Positions 54,836 to 64,000 of a DNA stretch of 64,000 nt are shown in pieces. The DNA is taken from NCBI RefSeq assembly GCF_021654795.1, contig NZ_AP025344.1:4774501-4838500 (forward strand). Reading direction: 5' to 3'. A program made the translations under genes and the position numbers. Position 1 is the stretch's first letter. The number at the start of each line of letters is the position of its first letter. This stretch comes from Paenibacillus dendritiformis. Lineage in GTDB: Bacteria > Bacillota > Bacilli > Paenibacillales > Paenibacillaceae. The notes beneath the pieces are model-generated. The model worked only from the letters and a program-made list of their open reading frames with translations. It was not told the origin of the DNA and made no database searches.

Positions 54836-55399
54836 CTACGCCCGGACGATCGCTTCTGTCCATGCCCGGCGCTCGATCTCCCGGACCGTCTCTTCCGGCG
54901 TAAGATCAGACGTATCAAGCCACATGCCGAGCCGAGGCGAATCGTGGCGCAAAATGCGATCGAGAGCGTCCACGGTCCAAATCCCGTAGCCTTGCTTGGA
55001 GCGGGACGACTCCCTGGCCGCCACGGCTTCCGCCCGCGGGCAGAGGACGATTACATATAACGGGCGCGTTTTGACGAAGTCAATGAATGTGCTTAATTCC
55101 GGGCCGACGATGACATCCTGCACGACGGTGTGGAATCCCGCCTCTACGTAGGCATCGGCAGCCGCAGCCGCCAAGCGGTAGCGAAGATGAAGCTGGCGGA
55201 TCGCCTCGTCCGACGGCTCGGGCAGCATCTCTTCCCGGCCGCTGACGATCATGCGGCGGAAGACGTCGCCGCGGACATGAACGCCTCGCTCGAACCGTTC
55301 GGCAAGCAGCTGTGCGACCGTGGATTTGCCTGATGCCATAATGCCTGTAATCAGGAACAGGCTTGGCTGCGCCGGTACGGCAACCGGAATCGTATTCAT
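54836..55399 (-). CDS. P-loop kinase-like protein
   Basis: 187 residues. Walker A GIMASGKST (19-27), then VHVRGDVFRRMI and EAGFHTVVQDVIVGPELSTF, VIVLCPRAEAVAARES (substrate-lid region), HDSPRLGMWLDTSDL. The order is that of small-molecule or nucleoside kinases and chloramphenicol-phosphotransferase-like AAA_33 proteins. AGGAGGT lies 7 nt before the ATG. Substrate unknown. Confidence 0.82.
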   Translation of the reverse strand: MNTIPVAVPAQPSLFLITGIMASGKSTVAQLLAERFERGVHVRGDVFRRMIVSGREEMLPEPSDEAIRQLHLRYRLAAAAADAYVEAGFHTVVQDVIVGPELSTFIDFVKTRPLYVIVLCPRAEAVAARESSRSKQGYGIWTVDALDRILRHDSPRLGMWLDTSDLTPEETVREIERRAWTEAIVRA

Positions 55400-55502
55400 A
55401 GAAGACCTCCTGCCTATAGAATGGTTGACCCTTGAATGAAACTACAGCATCTGGACACACTACCTCCAACTACTTGGATCAGTTGATGCGGCGGAGGCAG
55501 AA

Positions 55503-56228
55503 ATGAAGCATTTTACACCAAGCTATCGATACCGTGCCCTTATGCTTGCCATGGCGGTCGTCCTGCTGAGTCTGACTCGGGGAATATCTTCTCTCTCTGC
55601 ATATGCGGATGCCTCCTTGCCGGAGGATCCGCTTCCGATGGTCGCCGACCAGGGCTTGTATTCGATAGACATTTATCCGGAACGTCATAAGCTGATCGTA
55701 CGGGCACAGGGTGAAAAATTCAAGACCTATACCGTTGCCGTCGGCAATCCGGCCACTCCTACTCCCGTCGGGGAGTACAAAATTATATATAAAGGAAAGG
55801 ATTGGGGGCCCTCCTTCGGTCCCCGCTGGCTCGGCTTAAATGTCCCATGGGGAAATTACGGCATTCACGGGACGAACAAGCCATATTCCATCGGACAGCA
55901 TCTGAGCCACGGCTGCGTCCGGATGCGCAACCGGGATGTCATCGAGCTGTTCGAGCTCGTTCCAATCGGCACGAAGGTGACGATTCACGGGCATGTGTTG
56001 GGCGGGCTGAACCATGATCCAAGAGTCGTAGCCGAAGGCGACGTGGGCGGAGATGTGCAGCTGGTGCAATCACGGTTAAAAAGCGCGGGCTACTTCAAGG
56101 GCGTATGCAACGGGAAGTTCCGCGCGGATACCACCTATGCGGTCAAGCGGTTCCAGCGAGAACGGAAATTGCCCGAGGACGGTGTCGTAACGCTTAGAGT
56201 CTATAAGGAACTCGGACTGTTCGAGTAA
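55503..56228 (+). CDS. L,D-transpeptidase with peptidoglycan-binding domain
   Basis: 241 residues. Signal or anchor helix ([16 protein letters not shown]), a YkuD catalytic domain (50-170) with H122 and the motif S135-H136-G137-C138-V139-R140, and a C-terminal peptidoglycan-binding domain (about 183-240, [35 protein letters not shown]). Makes 3-3 cross-links or anchors; relatives are often sporulation-linked. GGAGG lies 5-6 nt before the ATG. Confidence 0.93.
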   Translation: MKHFTPSYRYRALMLAMAVVLLSLTRGISSLSAYADASLPEDPLPMVADQGLYSIDIYPERHKLIVRAQGEKFKTYTVAVGNPATPTPVGEYKIIYKGKDWGPSFGPRWLGLNVPWGNYGIHGTNKPYSIGQHLSHGCVRMRNRDVIELFELVPIGTKVTIHGHVLGGLNHDPRVVAEGDVGGDVQLVQSRLKSAGYFKGVCNGKFRADTTYAVKRFQRERKLPEDGVVTLRVYKELGLFE

Positions 56229-56243
56229 GGCCCGTGCAGGCCG

Positions 56244-57524
56244 CTATACTCCCGCGGAAGCCAGCGTTTTGGCCGAGGATAACCGATAACGCATGATCAT
56301 CTCCTGAATCTCGATCGGCATGCCCTGGCTCAACCGGGACTCCTCCGCCGCGAACGCCATCATATGACTCTGCAGGGAGCCGCGCAGCGCTTCGATCGCA
56401 TGGGGGTTGTCCGGTTCGGCGGCAAGCCGGCAGAACTCCCGCATCATCTGTGTGCAGCCTTCGCCGCCCTCATCATGAACCTGAACTTCCCGCGCCGTCC
56501 CGCTGACAAAATCGTAGACGGTAAACGCCTGATCGGTCATATTGCCCCGAATCTCCCCGCGCGTGCCCGAAATATGGACGGTGCGCGTGCTGTCATGCGT
56601 GAAGGCCGACAGCGTGAACGAAGCCGTCGCTCCGTTGACGAACTCCATGTTAATGACTTGATGGTCCACAACATCGTTATCGCATTGATAGACGCAGCGG
56701 CCAAAAGGCGTGCTCCGGATCGTCTCCCGAATGCTCTCGTCCGATCCGTCCCGCGTAAAGTGCAGCGCGCGGCGGCGTCCTTCTCCCAAATAAAACCTCA
56801 AATCCGAGTAGCAGCAATTGTCCACGTGAATGCAGCCGTCCGTGCAATATTCGGCCGCGCCCTCCGGCATGTTCTCCTTTTTGAAATGAAAGAGGGAACC
56901 GAATGACGTCAGTCTTCTGCAATCCTGGTTCATCAGCCACAGGATGATATCCAGATCATGGCATGACTTCGCGAGCACAAGCGGACTCGATTCTGCCGTA
57001 CTGCGCCATGGCCCCCGCACATAGCTGTGCGCCATATGGCCGAAGCCGATATTTTCGCGCAGCTGGATATTCACGACCTTCCCGATCCCGCCCCCCTCGA
57101 TGACTTGACGGATTCCCGACCAGAACGGCGTATACCGCAGGACATAGCATATGGTCAGCACCCGCTGGTTGCGGCGGGCGGCGGCTTCAATCTCTATGCA
57201 TTCGGTCGGAGAAGGCGACATCGGCTTCTCCAGCAGCACATGGTAACCTTGCTCCAGAGCTGCCATGGCGGCTTCGTAGTGCATCCGATCCTGCATGCAA
57301 ATCAATACCGCATCGGCAAAGCGCGGACGTGCGAACACTTCCCGCCAATCTCCATACGTTTGCCCGGCATCGATCTGATGCAAGCGCGCAAACGCCTCTC
57401 GTTTCTCCACATCCGGCTCCGCGACGGCGACGAATTCCAGTTCTTCCGGGTACTGCAGCGCATGCTTGGCATATACTTCGGCGCCCCGGATTCCTGCCCC
57501 GAGCAAGATTGCCTTGATACTCAT
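56244..57524 (-). CDS. Gfo/Idh/MocA-family dehydrogenase
   Basis: NAD(P)-dependent sugar oxidoreductase of 426 residues. Rossmann motif GAGIRGAEVY (9-18), the cofactor/substrate motif EKPMSPSPTEC, then the C-terminal alpha/beta sheet domain with KSCHDLDIILWLMN (catalytic H). The Cys-rich YCTDGCIHVDNCCY segment resembles a group of this family. AAAGAGGT lies 10 nt before the ATG. Last gene of the saccharide operon; 190 bp gap before it. Confidence 0.93.
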   Translation of the reverse strand: MSIKAILLGAGIRGAEVYAKHALQYPEELEFVAVAEPDVEKREAFARLHQIDAGQTYGDWREVFARPRFADAVLICMQDRMHYEAAMAALEQGYHVLLEKPMSPSPTECIEIEAAARRNQRVLTICYVLRYTPFWSGIRQVIEGGGIGKVVNIQLRENIGFGHMAHSYVRGPWRSTAESSPLVLAKSCHDLDIILWLMNQDCRRLTSFGSLFHFKKENMPEGAAEYCTDGCIHVDNCCYSDLRFYLGEGRRRALHFTRDGSDESIRETIRSTPFGRCVYQCDNDVVDHQVINMEFVNGATASFTLSAFTHDSTRTVHISGTRGEIRGNMTDQAFTVYDFVSGTAREVQVHDEGGEGCTQMMREFCRLAAEPDNPHAIEALRGSLQSHMMAFAAEESRLSQGMPIEIQEMIMRYRLSSAKTLASAGV

Positions 57525-57714
57525 TGCGTCAACACCTCTTTGCAGGCTATCTGCGTTGTCAATTGGTATGGAACTTCGGTTGAAGTATCTCTACCATAAC
57601 AAATGATCCGGATCGGTACTATAATTATCTTCCGAAATATTTGCACAAACAGCCTGCCGCGGAACTTCGCTGCGCAAGCGCATGCATGGCTCCTCCAACT
57701 GCCCGGTCGTCTCG

Positions 57715-59910
57715 TCAGATCGTAACCTGAATGGCGCGCTCCGTGGACGTAATCGCCTTGCCCCTCCATTCCACGGTCACGCGCAGCCCGTGCTCATTAT
57801 TCACGCCGGCCCGCAGTTCGTCCGCCTCTTGGCGCAGCTCTACATCGAGCCATGCTGCGCCGATGCGAATTCGCTTCAGGGTGATGCATTTGCCTTGCCA
57901 GGCCTGCGGCAGATCCGGCGCGATCCGCACCTCGTTCCGGTGAGCATCCGGCTGAATGCCGATCAAATGCTTCACAATCGGCACGGCCAGGGCGTAAATG
58001 GTCCATGCCTGCACCGCGCAGCCGTAATCCGGCGACATCTCGCTCATCGAGCCCGGCAAGGCCATCGAGAACGTGCTCATCATGCGATCCAGCAGATCGA
58101 GCGCCGCGTCCGGATTGCCGTACGCCGCTTCCGCCACCGCATGCGCCCCGGTCGAGATCGTCATCGTGCCCTGCCGGAACATTCCGGACAAGTAAGTCCC
58201 GTAAGGCCCAATGAATTCAGGGGTCCGCATGCGCTCAAGGGCCTGCTTCCCCTTCTCCCGGTCGGCAATGCCCGCTTCCATCGGCGTGACGATGACCCAG
58301 TTCTTGTTCAGCAGCCAGCCGCGGTCTTCCTGATCATCCCCGGCCGCCTGAAGCAGCTTGTCGATATACTCCCGGTAATCTTCGGCACCGTGCTTGGCCG
58401 CCATCGCCGCCATGAAGCCGGCCTTCGGCTCGACATCCTTCTTCGGCGCCACCGCATCGGCATACAGTCCCTCCTGCTCGCACCAATAGACCCGGTTGAT
58501 TGCTTCCGCCAATTGCGCCGCCTTGGCTTCATAGCGCTCCGCCTCCGCTTCCCAGCCGAGCACCCGGCTCATCCGAGCCAGGGCCCCGGCCGCCTGCGCC
58601 GTATAGACGGCCGAATCGATCAGCTCCATATTCAAGCCGGCGATCTCGATGATCCCGTAGCCGGACGGGAACCCGTCGCCGTCCGGATCCATCTCGCCGA
58701 GCAGCCATTCCAGCCCCAGCGCGCATAACGGATAATGCTCCGCCAGCCATTGCTTGTCCCCAATCCAGCGGAACATATCCCAGATAAGCGCAATATAATG
58801 GGCGGTCTCCTGCGTATTCCCCGGATTGGACACCGCCCCCATCGTCGTCACCTCATGGATAATTCGCCCGTTGCCGTTCGTCTGCAGCGAAGTGTCGCGG
58901 ATCAGCTTCAGCGTGTCGCGCACCAGCTCGAAGTCGCCGATCGCGGCCACGCCCTGCAGGGCGTAGGAGTTGTCGCAGCCGAACCACCACGGATAATGGG
59001 GCGATCCCGCCGTCAGCCCTCTGCCGATGCCGTCGACCCGCTGCACGAGCCATTGATTGTTCCATTTCGTCCACGCAAAAATATCGTTGAGGCGGGACTC
59101 GCCCTCAATCTGAAGCTGCGCCTGTTCCTCGATGCGCGCGTACAGGCGCTGCTTGGCCGCCAGCAGCTCCGGGTGCGATGAGACCAACCGTTCGTACGTC
59201 GCCACGCACTCCGACCGTGACGAATAGGAGCCCGCCACGTATACCTGGAAGCGCAGCCGCTCTTCCGGCTGGAGGACGACCTCGGTCTTCATCGCCATTC
59301 CCGCCCCGCTGCCGCTCGTCCATTCCGGGCCGATCAGACCGGGATCGATCCGGACGTCCGGCTTCGCCCAATCGGTGCCGACCATGGCGTACCATTCATG
59401 CTCGCTGTCCTTGGCCAGACAGGCGGACGCCGACACTTGCTGCCATGCGTCCCGTTCCCCGTCATGAATGCCGATCTCATCCGAGAACCAGACCGGCCGC
59501 AAATCGGAACGCGCGACCAGTTCCAGTTCCAGTTCGGTGTCTTCCCTGGCGTAATTGCAGATTTCATAGCTGACGACGAGGCCTTTTTCCTGCTCCGGCG
59601 CGAACTGGATCCGGCGAATCGAGACCGGAATATGGCCGAGGCCGTGATCGTAACGGAACTCGTTCCCCCATGGATGGGTAATGAATTCATCGGCCTTGGC
59701 CCATACGGCAATGCCGCGCCGCGCATCCGTCACGCGCAGCCAGAAGCCGTCCAGCAGCTTGATCGGGTGCAGCCATATGCCGCCCATCTCATTCGCGACA
59801 TGATGGCCGAAATCGGGAAAATGCCCGTCCTGCGTTCCGATCGCCTTAATGTATTCCCCAGCGGTCACATAGATAGGATAAGGACGCTGGTTGCCCACGC
59901 TTTTGGTCAT
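57715..59910 (-). CDS. Debranching-enzyme-like (alpha/alpha)6 glycosidase
   Basis: 731 residues without signal peptide, so cytosolic. N-terminal beta domain (1-270), then a helical barrel with WTKWNNQWLVQRVDGIGRGL, PHYPWWFGCDNSYALQG, TQETAHYIALIWDMFRW and GDGFPSGYGIIEIAGLNMEL, resembling the GDE_C/amylo-1,6-glucosidase group. Candidate acids lie in those segments. GAGG lies 9 nt before the ATG. It would cut the imported saccharide; the sugar is unknown. Confidence 0.82.
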   Translation of the reverse strand: MTKSVGNQRPYPIYVTAGEYIKAIGTQDGHFPDFGHHVANEMGGIWLHPIKLLDGFWLRVTDARRGIAVWAKADEFITHPWGNEFRYDHGLGHIPVSIRRIQFAPEQEKGLVVSYEICNYAREDTELELELVARSDLRPVWFSDEIGIHDGERDAWQQVSASACLAKDSEHEWYAMVGTDWAKPDVRIDPGLIGPEWTSGSGAGMAMKTEVVLQPEERLRFQVYVAGSYSSRSECVATYERLVSSHPELLAAKQRLYARIEEQAQLQIEGESRLNDIFAWTKWNNQWLVQRVDGIGRGLTAGSPHYPWWFGCDNSYALQGVAAIGDFELVRDTLKLIRDTSLQTNGNGRIIHEVTTMGAVSNPGNTQETAHYIALIWDMFRWIGDKQWLAEHYPLCALGLEWLLGEMDPDGDGFPSGYGIIEIAGLNMELIDSAVYTAQAAGALARMSRVLGWEAEAERYEAKAAQLAEAINRVYWCEQEGLYADAVAPKKDVEPKAGFMAAMAAKHGAEDYREYIDKLLQAAGDDQEDRGWLLNKNWVIVTPMEAGIADREKGKQALERMRTPEFIGPYGTYLSGMFRQGTMTISTGAHAVAEAAYGNPDAALDLLDRMMSTFSMALPGSMSEMSPDYGCAVQAWTIYALAVPIVKHLIGIQPDAHRNEVRIAPDLPQAWQGKCITLKRIRIGAAWLDVELRQEADELRAGVNNEHGLRVTVEWRGKAITSTERAIQVTI

Positions 59911-59944
59911 GTTAGCTCGCCTCGGTTCTCCATAAAATTCGGCA

Positions 59945-60784
59945 TCATCCTTTCATCGCAGAAGAGAGGGAGATGCCTTCGATGAAATATTTCTGCGCGA
60001 AGAAAAATACGATAAGGGCCGGCAGCATAATGAGCACGGTCGCGGCCATCAGCATATTCCACTCGACGTTATACAAGCCCTTGAACATGGACAAGCCCAA
60101 CGCCAGCGTATATTTTTCCGTCGTATTCAAGTAAATCAGCGGCCCCTGAAAGTCGTTCCATACTCCCATAAACGTGAAAATGGACACGGCGATCAGCGGC
60201 GGCTTGCACAGCGGCAGCATCACGCGCGTGAAGATCGTCCAGCGCGATGCCCCGTCCACGAAGGCGGCCTCATCCAGATCCCGGGGGATGCCGCGCATGA
60301 ACTGGCGGATGAGGAAGATGTTGAAGGCGCCGCCGCCGAAAAAGGCCGGGACAATGAGGGGCAGAAAGGTATCGACCCAGCCCAGCTCTTTGAATAGGAT
60401 AAACATCGGGATCATCGTGACCTGGCCCGGCAGCATCATCGTCGCCAGCAGGATGAGGAAGAGAAGCTTCTTCCCCTTGAACCGGAAGCGGGCGAATCCG
60501 TAAGCGCACAACGCCGCGGAAAAGACCGTTCCGATCATGACCGGGATCAAAATGATGAGTGTGTTTTTCAAGAACAGGAAAAAGGGGATGGCGGTAACCG
60601 CATTGGCATAATTGTCCCATCTCCATCGCTTCGGCAAAAACGAATCCATAAACACTTCGGCGGGCGTCTTCAAGGAAGTGGACACCGTCCAGAGAAGCGG
60701 CGCCAATACGATCGCCGCCCCGACGATGAGCAGAAATAAGGATAGAAGACGCGAGATGTCGGTTTTGTGGCGTGAGGCTTGCAT
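59945..60784 (-). CDS. Carbohydrate ABC permease, MalG type
   Basis: 279 residues, six helices, EAA motif DEAAFVDGASRWTIFTRVML. ATG 60784 has AAGGAGG 11 nt ahead and lies 16 bp after the partner permease. Inner-membrane channel half of the saccharide importer. Confidence 0.93.
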   Translation of the reverse strand: MQASRHKTDISRLLSLFLLIVGAAIVLAPLLWTVSTSLKTPAEVFMDSFLPKRWRWDNYANAVTAIPFFLFLKNTLIILIPVMIGTVFSAALCAYGFARFRFKGKKLLFLILLATMMLPGQVTMIPMFILFKELGWVDTFLPLIVPAFFGGGAFNIFLIRQFMRGIPRDLDEAAFVDGASRWTIFTRVMLPLCKPPLIAVSIFTFMGVWNDFQGPLIYLNTTEKYTLALGLSMFKGLYNVEWNMLMAATVLIMLPALIVFFFAQKYFIEGISLSSAMKG

Positions 60785-60800
60785 ATTCTGATTTCCCTCC

Positions 60801-61697
60801 TTAATCCCGCTCGTCGTCGCCGTGGTAGTACACCCACATGGAAGAGCTTCGAATGACAATCAATGTAAATATGAGGATGATGGCGAACAAGATCCACGAT
60901 AATGCGGAGGCGTATCCCATCTCATAGCTGACGAATGCTTTGTTATACAAATACAAGTTATAGAACAGCGTCGAGTTGAGCGGGCCGCCGTTCGTCATCA
61001 CGAAGGCCTGAGTAAAGTATTGGAACCCGCCGATGATGCCCATAATCAGGTTGAAGAAGATCGTCGGGGAAATCATCGGGATCGTAACGCTGGCAAACCG
61101 GCGGAGCCGCCCGGCCCCATCCAGCTCGGCCGCTTCGTACAGTTCCTCGGGCACCCCCTGCAGGCCGGACAAATAAATGATGATCGTATTGCCGATGCCC
61201 CAGATGCCCATCACGATCAAGGCGCCGAGGGCATACTTCGGATCCTGCAGCCAGGCCGGTCCCTCGATGCCGAACCAGGCCAGCGCCCGGTTCAGGATTC
61301 CGTATTCCGGGTTGAAGATCATAATCCACATCATCGATACCGCCACCGCCGGGATGACGGACGGCATGAAAAAGATCAAGCGGAAAAACTTCATGCCGCG
61401 CGCTCTCATATTGAGCAGCATCGCAATCAATAGCGACATCATCTGATATAACGGCACCGAGACGAGGGCAAAGATAAACGTGACTTTTAAGGACTGATAG
61501 AACAGCTCATCCTGGAAGATGGCCGCGAAATTATCCAGCCCCACAAATTCGATCGACTGGATCCCGGTAATGATGTCCCACTTGCTGAAGGAAAGGACAA
61601 ATGAAAATAGCATCGGCCCCAATGTAAACAAGAGCAAACCCAAAAACCAGGGGAGAATAAATAAATACCCTGCCTTCTCCGAGCGTAAGTTGCGCAT
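60801..61697 (-). CDS. Carbohydrate ABC permease, MalF type
   Basis: 298 residues, six helices, EAA motif YEAAELDGAGRLRRFASVTI, first helix YLFILPWFLGLLLFTLGPML. AAGGAGGT precedes the ATG by 5-6 nt. Separated from the binding-protein gene by a hairpin (61812-61840) that may lower its expression relative to that gene. No ATPase gene is in this operon. Confidence 0.93.
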   Translation of the reverse strand: MRNLRSEKAGYLFILPWFLGLLLFTLGPMLFSFVLSFSKWDIITGIQSIEFVGLDNFAAIFQDELFYQSLKVTFIFALVSVPLYQMMSLLIAMLLNMRARGMKFFRLIFFMPSVIPAVAVSMMWIMIFNPEYGILNRALAWFGIEGPAWLQDPKYALGALIVMGIWGIGNTIIIYLSGLQGVPEELYEAAELDGAGRLRRFASVTIPMISPTIFFNLIMGIIGGFQYFTQAFVMTNGGPLNSTLFYNLYLYNKAFVSYEMGYASALSWILFAIILIFTLIVIRSSSMWVYYHGDDERD

Positions 61698-61811
61698 AGC
61701 GACCTCCTTGGCGATCAGAAATGGACGCGCTGCCGGGAGTGGCCATTTCCGTAATGAATAAGCGCAGTCTTTTCATGAATGTTCATCCTTATGGCTTACT
61801 CATGAAAGGGA

Positions 61812-61840
61812 GGGTGAGGCGTTGTTGCCAAGCCTCACCC
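61812..61840 (-). terminator. Hairpin between binding protein and permease genes
   Basis: GGGTGAGGC (61812-61820) pairs with GCCTCACCC (61832-61840), followed on the minus strand by TCCCTTTC. Typical attenuating or mRNA-protecting hairpin after a binding-protein gene. Confidence 0.7.
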
Positions 61841-61847
61841 GCGTTGA

Positions 61848-63149
61848 TTATTTGCCGATCTTGCTGTCCACTTCCTTGGCGGCCTGATCCAGCGCTACCT
61901 TGACCGTCGCGTCGCCCAGCAGGATCCGCTCGACGGCTTTGTTGAACTGCTCCGTGAAGATCGGCGCGTTGGCGGAACGCATGGAGATTGGCTTTTTGGC
62001 GAAATCCATCATTTCGATAACCGGCTTGTCCACCACTTCCGTCTTTTTCACTTCATCCAATTCCGCGACGGTCGCCGGAAGAACCTTGCCGCCCTCCGAA
62101 CGCGCCTTCTGCGCTTCCGTTCCGGACAGCCACTTCATCAGCTCGTACGCTTCCTTCTTATGCTTGCCGTTCGCATTCATCGCCCAGCCCGCCGCGGCAA
62201 TGATGCTTGCGCGCTCGCCGTCAGGACCTGCCGGAATCAAGGCCGATCCATACTGCACGTCTGATTTGTCCAGGTCGGTCTTCACCCAGCGGCCGGTAAT
62301 CATCATCGCCAGCTTGTCCGTCATGAACATAGAGGAGTCTCCGCCCATCGTCTCGGTATCCTGCGGCGTCGGCGACACGCGATCATCGCCCTTGGATAGG
62401 GCGATATAGCTCTCCATCGCGGCGATCGTCTTGTCGCTGTTCATGTAGCCTTCCGCCTTCGTTCCATCCTCGTTCCCGATGTCCGCACCATGCAGCCACA
62501 GATAGATGTAGATCGGATATTCCCATTTGGTCGCATTGAAGCCGAATTCTTTGATTTTGCCTTTATCGTCTTTTTTCGTTAACTGCTTCGCGGCATTGAT
62601 CATGTCATCCCATGTCCAGTCGTTCGTCGGGTATGGAATGTTCGCTTCGTCGAACATGCGCTTGTTGTACCAGAGCGCCAGCGGGTTGAAATCCTTCGGC
62701 AAATAGTACAGCTTGCCGTCGATCTTCCCCATGCTCAACAAATCCGGCTGGAAGATATCCGCATTGAAGGCGCTGTCACTCTGGATGTACTCGTCCAGCG
62801 GCTCAACGACGCCCTTGTCCACATATTTGAAGTAATCGCCTTCCCCAATCAGAAATACGTCCGGCGCTTGCCCCGAAGCCAGCGAGGTCGTTAGTTTGGT
62901 GGCATAGCCGTCGCCCGGCACCGGCTCGAACGTAACCTTGATGTTCGGATGGGTGTTGTTGAATTCCTCGGCAAGCTTCGCTTCCACCGAATCGCCGCTT
63001 AATTCGCCCCAGGTCGTGAACTTCAGTTCGACGACATCCGCGGCCTTGCCTCCGTCCGCTCCTTGGGTGGAATTCCCGCCTGACGAGCAGGCGCTTGCCA
63101 ACAGGCTTACAATCAGAGTAAGTACGAGAGCTGCAGACCATTTTTTCAT
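61848..63149 (-). CDS. ABC sugar-binding lipoprotein
   Basis: 433 residues, lipobox LASAC (Cys about 21), family-1 fold: VELKFTTWGELSGDSVEAKL, GKLYYLPKDFNPLALWYNKR, TNDWTWDDMINAAKQLTKKD, AMMITGRWVKTD. ATG 63149 has GGGAGGT 8 nt ahead. Unlike the three related binding proteins elsewhere in the window it lacks the MTWDEVI-type core context and belongs to a different subgroup. Partner permeases follow. Confidence 0.95.
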   Translation of the reverse strand: MKKWSAALVLTLIVSLLASACSSGGNSTQGADGGKAADVVELKFTTWGELSGDSVEAKLAEEFNNTHPNIKVTFEPVPGDGYATKLTTSLASGQAPDVFLIGEGDYFKYVDKGVVEPLDEYIQSDSAFNADIFQPDLLSMGKIDGKLYYLPKDFNPLALWYNKRMFDEANIPYPTNDWTWDDMINAAKQLTKKDDKGKIKEFGFNATKWEYPIYIYLWLHGADIGNEDGTKAEGYMNSDKTIAAMESYIALSKGDDRVSPTPQDTETMGGDSSMFMTDKLAMMITGRWVKTDLDKSDVQYGSALIPAGPDGERASIIAAAGWAMNANGKHKKEAYELMKWLSGTEAQKARSEGGKVLPATVAELDEVKKTEVVDKPVIEMMDFAKKPISMRSANAPIFTEQFNKAVERILLGDATVKVALDQAAKEVDSKIGK

Positions 63150-63197
63150 TTCTGTGACCTCCCTAGTCATGACAAGGAATATGTTGATGATGCAACC

Positions 63198-64000
63198 TTA
63201 TAAATGAATTTCAAGCCGGTTGAGAAAGCTCTTTTCCATGCCGCGGATGACCAGTGTCAGTTCCTCATTTGCGTCGGTGGAGACCCGCAGCGCATCATGC
63301 GTAATGTCCACATTCAAGCGCGCATTCTTCCAGTACAGCGGGAAGGTTAGGCGCTCCCACTCCTGCGGCAGCCTCGGATTCAGATGGAGCGCGCCGTCGA
63401 GCATCCGAATGCCGGCGAAGCCCATCACGACGCATTGCCACACCCCGCCCAGCGAAGCGGAATGAATGCCCGCATCGGAGGAGTGCATATGGGGGCCCAG
63501 GTCAATCTCGGCCGCCTTGCGGAACAGCTTATAGGCAAGCCGGCTGTCCTCGAAATCGTTAGCCAAAATGCAGTGCGTGGAATACGAGAGCGAAGAGTCG
63601 TGCAGCGTCTTCGGCTCATAATAATTGTAATTGGCGCGCTTCAAATGGGCGGAAAATCTATGTTCCAGCAAGTAGAACAGCATCATGATGTCCGCCTGCT
63701 TCGACACTTGAATCTCATTGACCTGATCCAGATTGTAATCTTCGAACAGCGTGCCGACCTTCTGCTGCGCCTTGTATTTCGCCAGATCGATGACTTGCTT
63801 CTGCAAATACGTATCGTCCTGCGGAATGACGCCGTCTTCGTTCGGCTGCGGCAAATAGATTCGCCCGATCTTCTGCTTCCAGTCCGCATAGGCGCTATCC
63901 AGATCGAGCCGCTCATTCAGGCCCCGGAACAACTCCGGATGCTCCCGCTTCACGAGTTCGCAGTATCGTATCGCCAATTCCATATTGAAGTGAGCCATAT
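63198..64000 (-). CDS. GH65 disaccharide phosphorylase, C-terminal part (cut by window edge)
   Basis: The last 267 residues of a GH65-type phosphorylase (kojibiose, nigerose, maltose group). Visible family marks are VSKQADIMMLFYLLEHRF, NYNYYEPKTLHDSSLSYSTH (phosphate-binding HDSSLS-type region), MHSSDAGIHSASLGGVWQCV and the C-terminal beta domain. The frame continues past 64000, so the start is missing. It precedes the binding-protein gene by 48 bp, so the operon imports and phosphorolyses an alpha-glucoside; which linkage is not decidable here. Confidence 0.9.
   Translation of the reverse strand, partial: MAHFNMELAIRYCELVKREHPELFRGLNERLDLDSAYADWKQKIGRIYLPQPNEDGVIPQDDTYLQKQVIDLAKYKAQQKVGTLFEDYNLDQVNEIQVSKQADIMMLFYLLEHRFSAHLKRANYNYYEPKTLHDSSLSYSTHCILANDFEDSRLAYKLFRKAAEIDLGPHMHSSDAGIHSASLGGVWQCVVMGFAGIRMLDGALHLNPRLPQEWERLTFPLYWKNARLNVDITHDALRVSTDANEELTLVIRGMEKSFLNRLEIHL

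Overview
The window looks like chromosome of a Paenibacillus-type firmicute. The base composition is GC-rich (judged by eye, not computed). Ribosome-binding sites are strong AGGAGG types and GTG/TTG starts are frequent. Typical Bacillales units are present: ilvB-ilvN-ilvC-leuA behind a leucine T-box, infC-rpmI-rplT with an ATT start and an L20-type leader, the bacilliredoxin ytxJ, mnmL-mnmM, and UgpC-type sugar ABC operons with DUF5696 and Yip1 partners. I saw no rRNA, tRNA, CRISPR, prophage or insertion sequence.

Layout. 1-3.6 kb: a minus-strand cluster of a beta-propeller-like protein, a protein with a degenerate amidase-3-like fold, a JAMM protease and the start of a further gene. 3.7-7.4 kb: a possible spore-surface protein, a CgeB-like glycosyltransferase, a DUF1360 protein, ytxJ and selD. 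7.5-10.5 kb: a two-component system behind a clear promoter with a catabolite-response element, then a membrane protein. 10.6-25.9 kb: a minus-strand operon of about 15 kb running from an MsmX/UgpC-type ATPase, through a very large solute-binding protein interrupted by two in-frame TAG codons, a permease pair, an NHL-TPR-Yip1 protein, a DUF5696 protein, a second permease pair and a second binding protein, to a decayed third binding protein. 26.5-28.2 kb: an AviRa-like rRNA methyltransferase and two diverged 200-bp direct repeats around a small ORF. 28.2-33.9 kb: branched-chain amino acid operon. 34-39.8 kb: small genes, a YejK/NdpA-like protein, a thioesterase, infC-rpmI-rplT and a GT2 glycosyltransferase. 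40-45 kb: PAP2 phosphatase plus MGDG-synthase-like glycosyltransferase, trmB and an orphan solute-binding lipoprotein. 45-50 kb: mnmL, mnmM, a VOC protein, manA and an M29 aminopeptidase. 50-56 kb: cell-envelope proteins (DUF2167, a lipoprotein, M23 peptidase, L,D-transpeptidase), a GNAT-NUDIX fusion, DUF4177 and a P-loop kinase-like protein. 56-64 kb: a minus-strand saccharide operon (GH65 phosphorylase cut by the window edge, binding protein, two permeases, a debranching-enzyme-like glycosidase, a Gfo/Idh dehydrogenase).

The main theme is carbohydrate import with lipoprotein binding proteins. Two of these units (the 15-kb operon and the orphan binding protein) share the same upstream pattern, TTAACA-N5-TTAACA followed 10 bp later by a -10 box. 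That pattern resembles Bacillus PhoP boxes and suggests phosphate-starvation control. The most interesting items are the double-amber binding protein in an intact frame, the shared Pho-like promoters, the composite DUF5696/Yip1 operon, the AviRa-like orthosomycin-resistance-type methyltransferase, the duplicated 200-bp leaders and the catalytically dead amidase-like protein.
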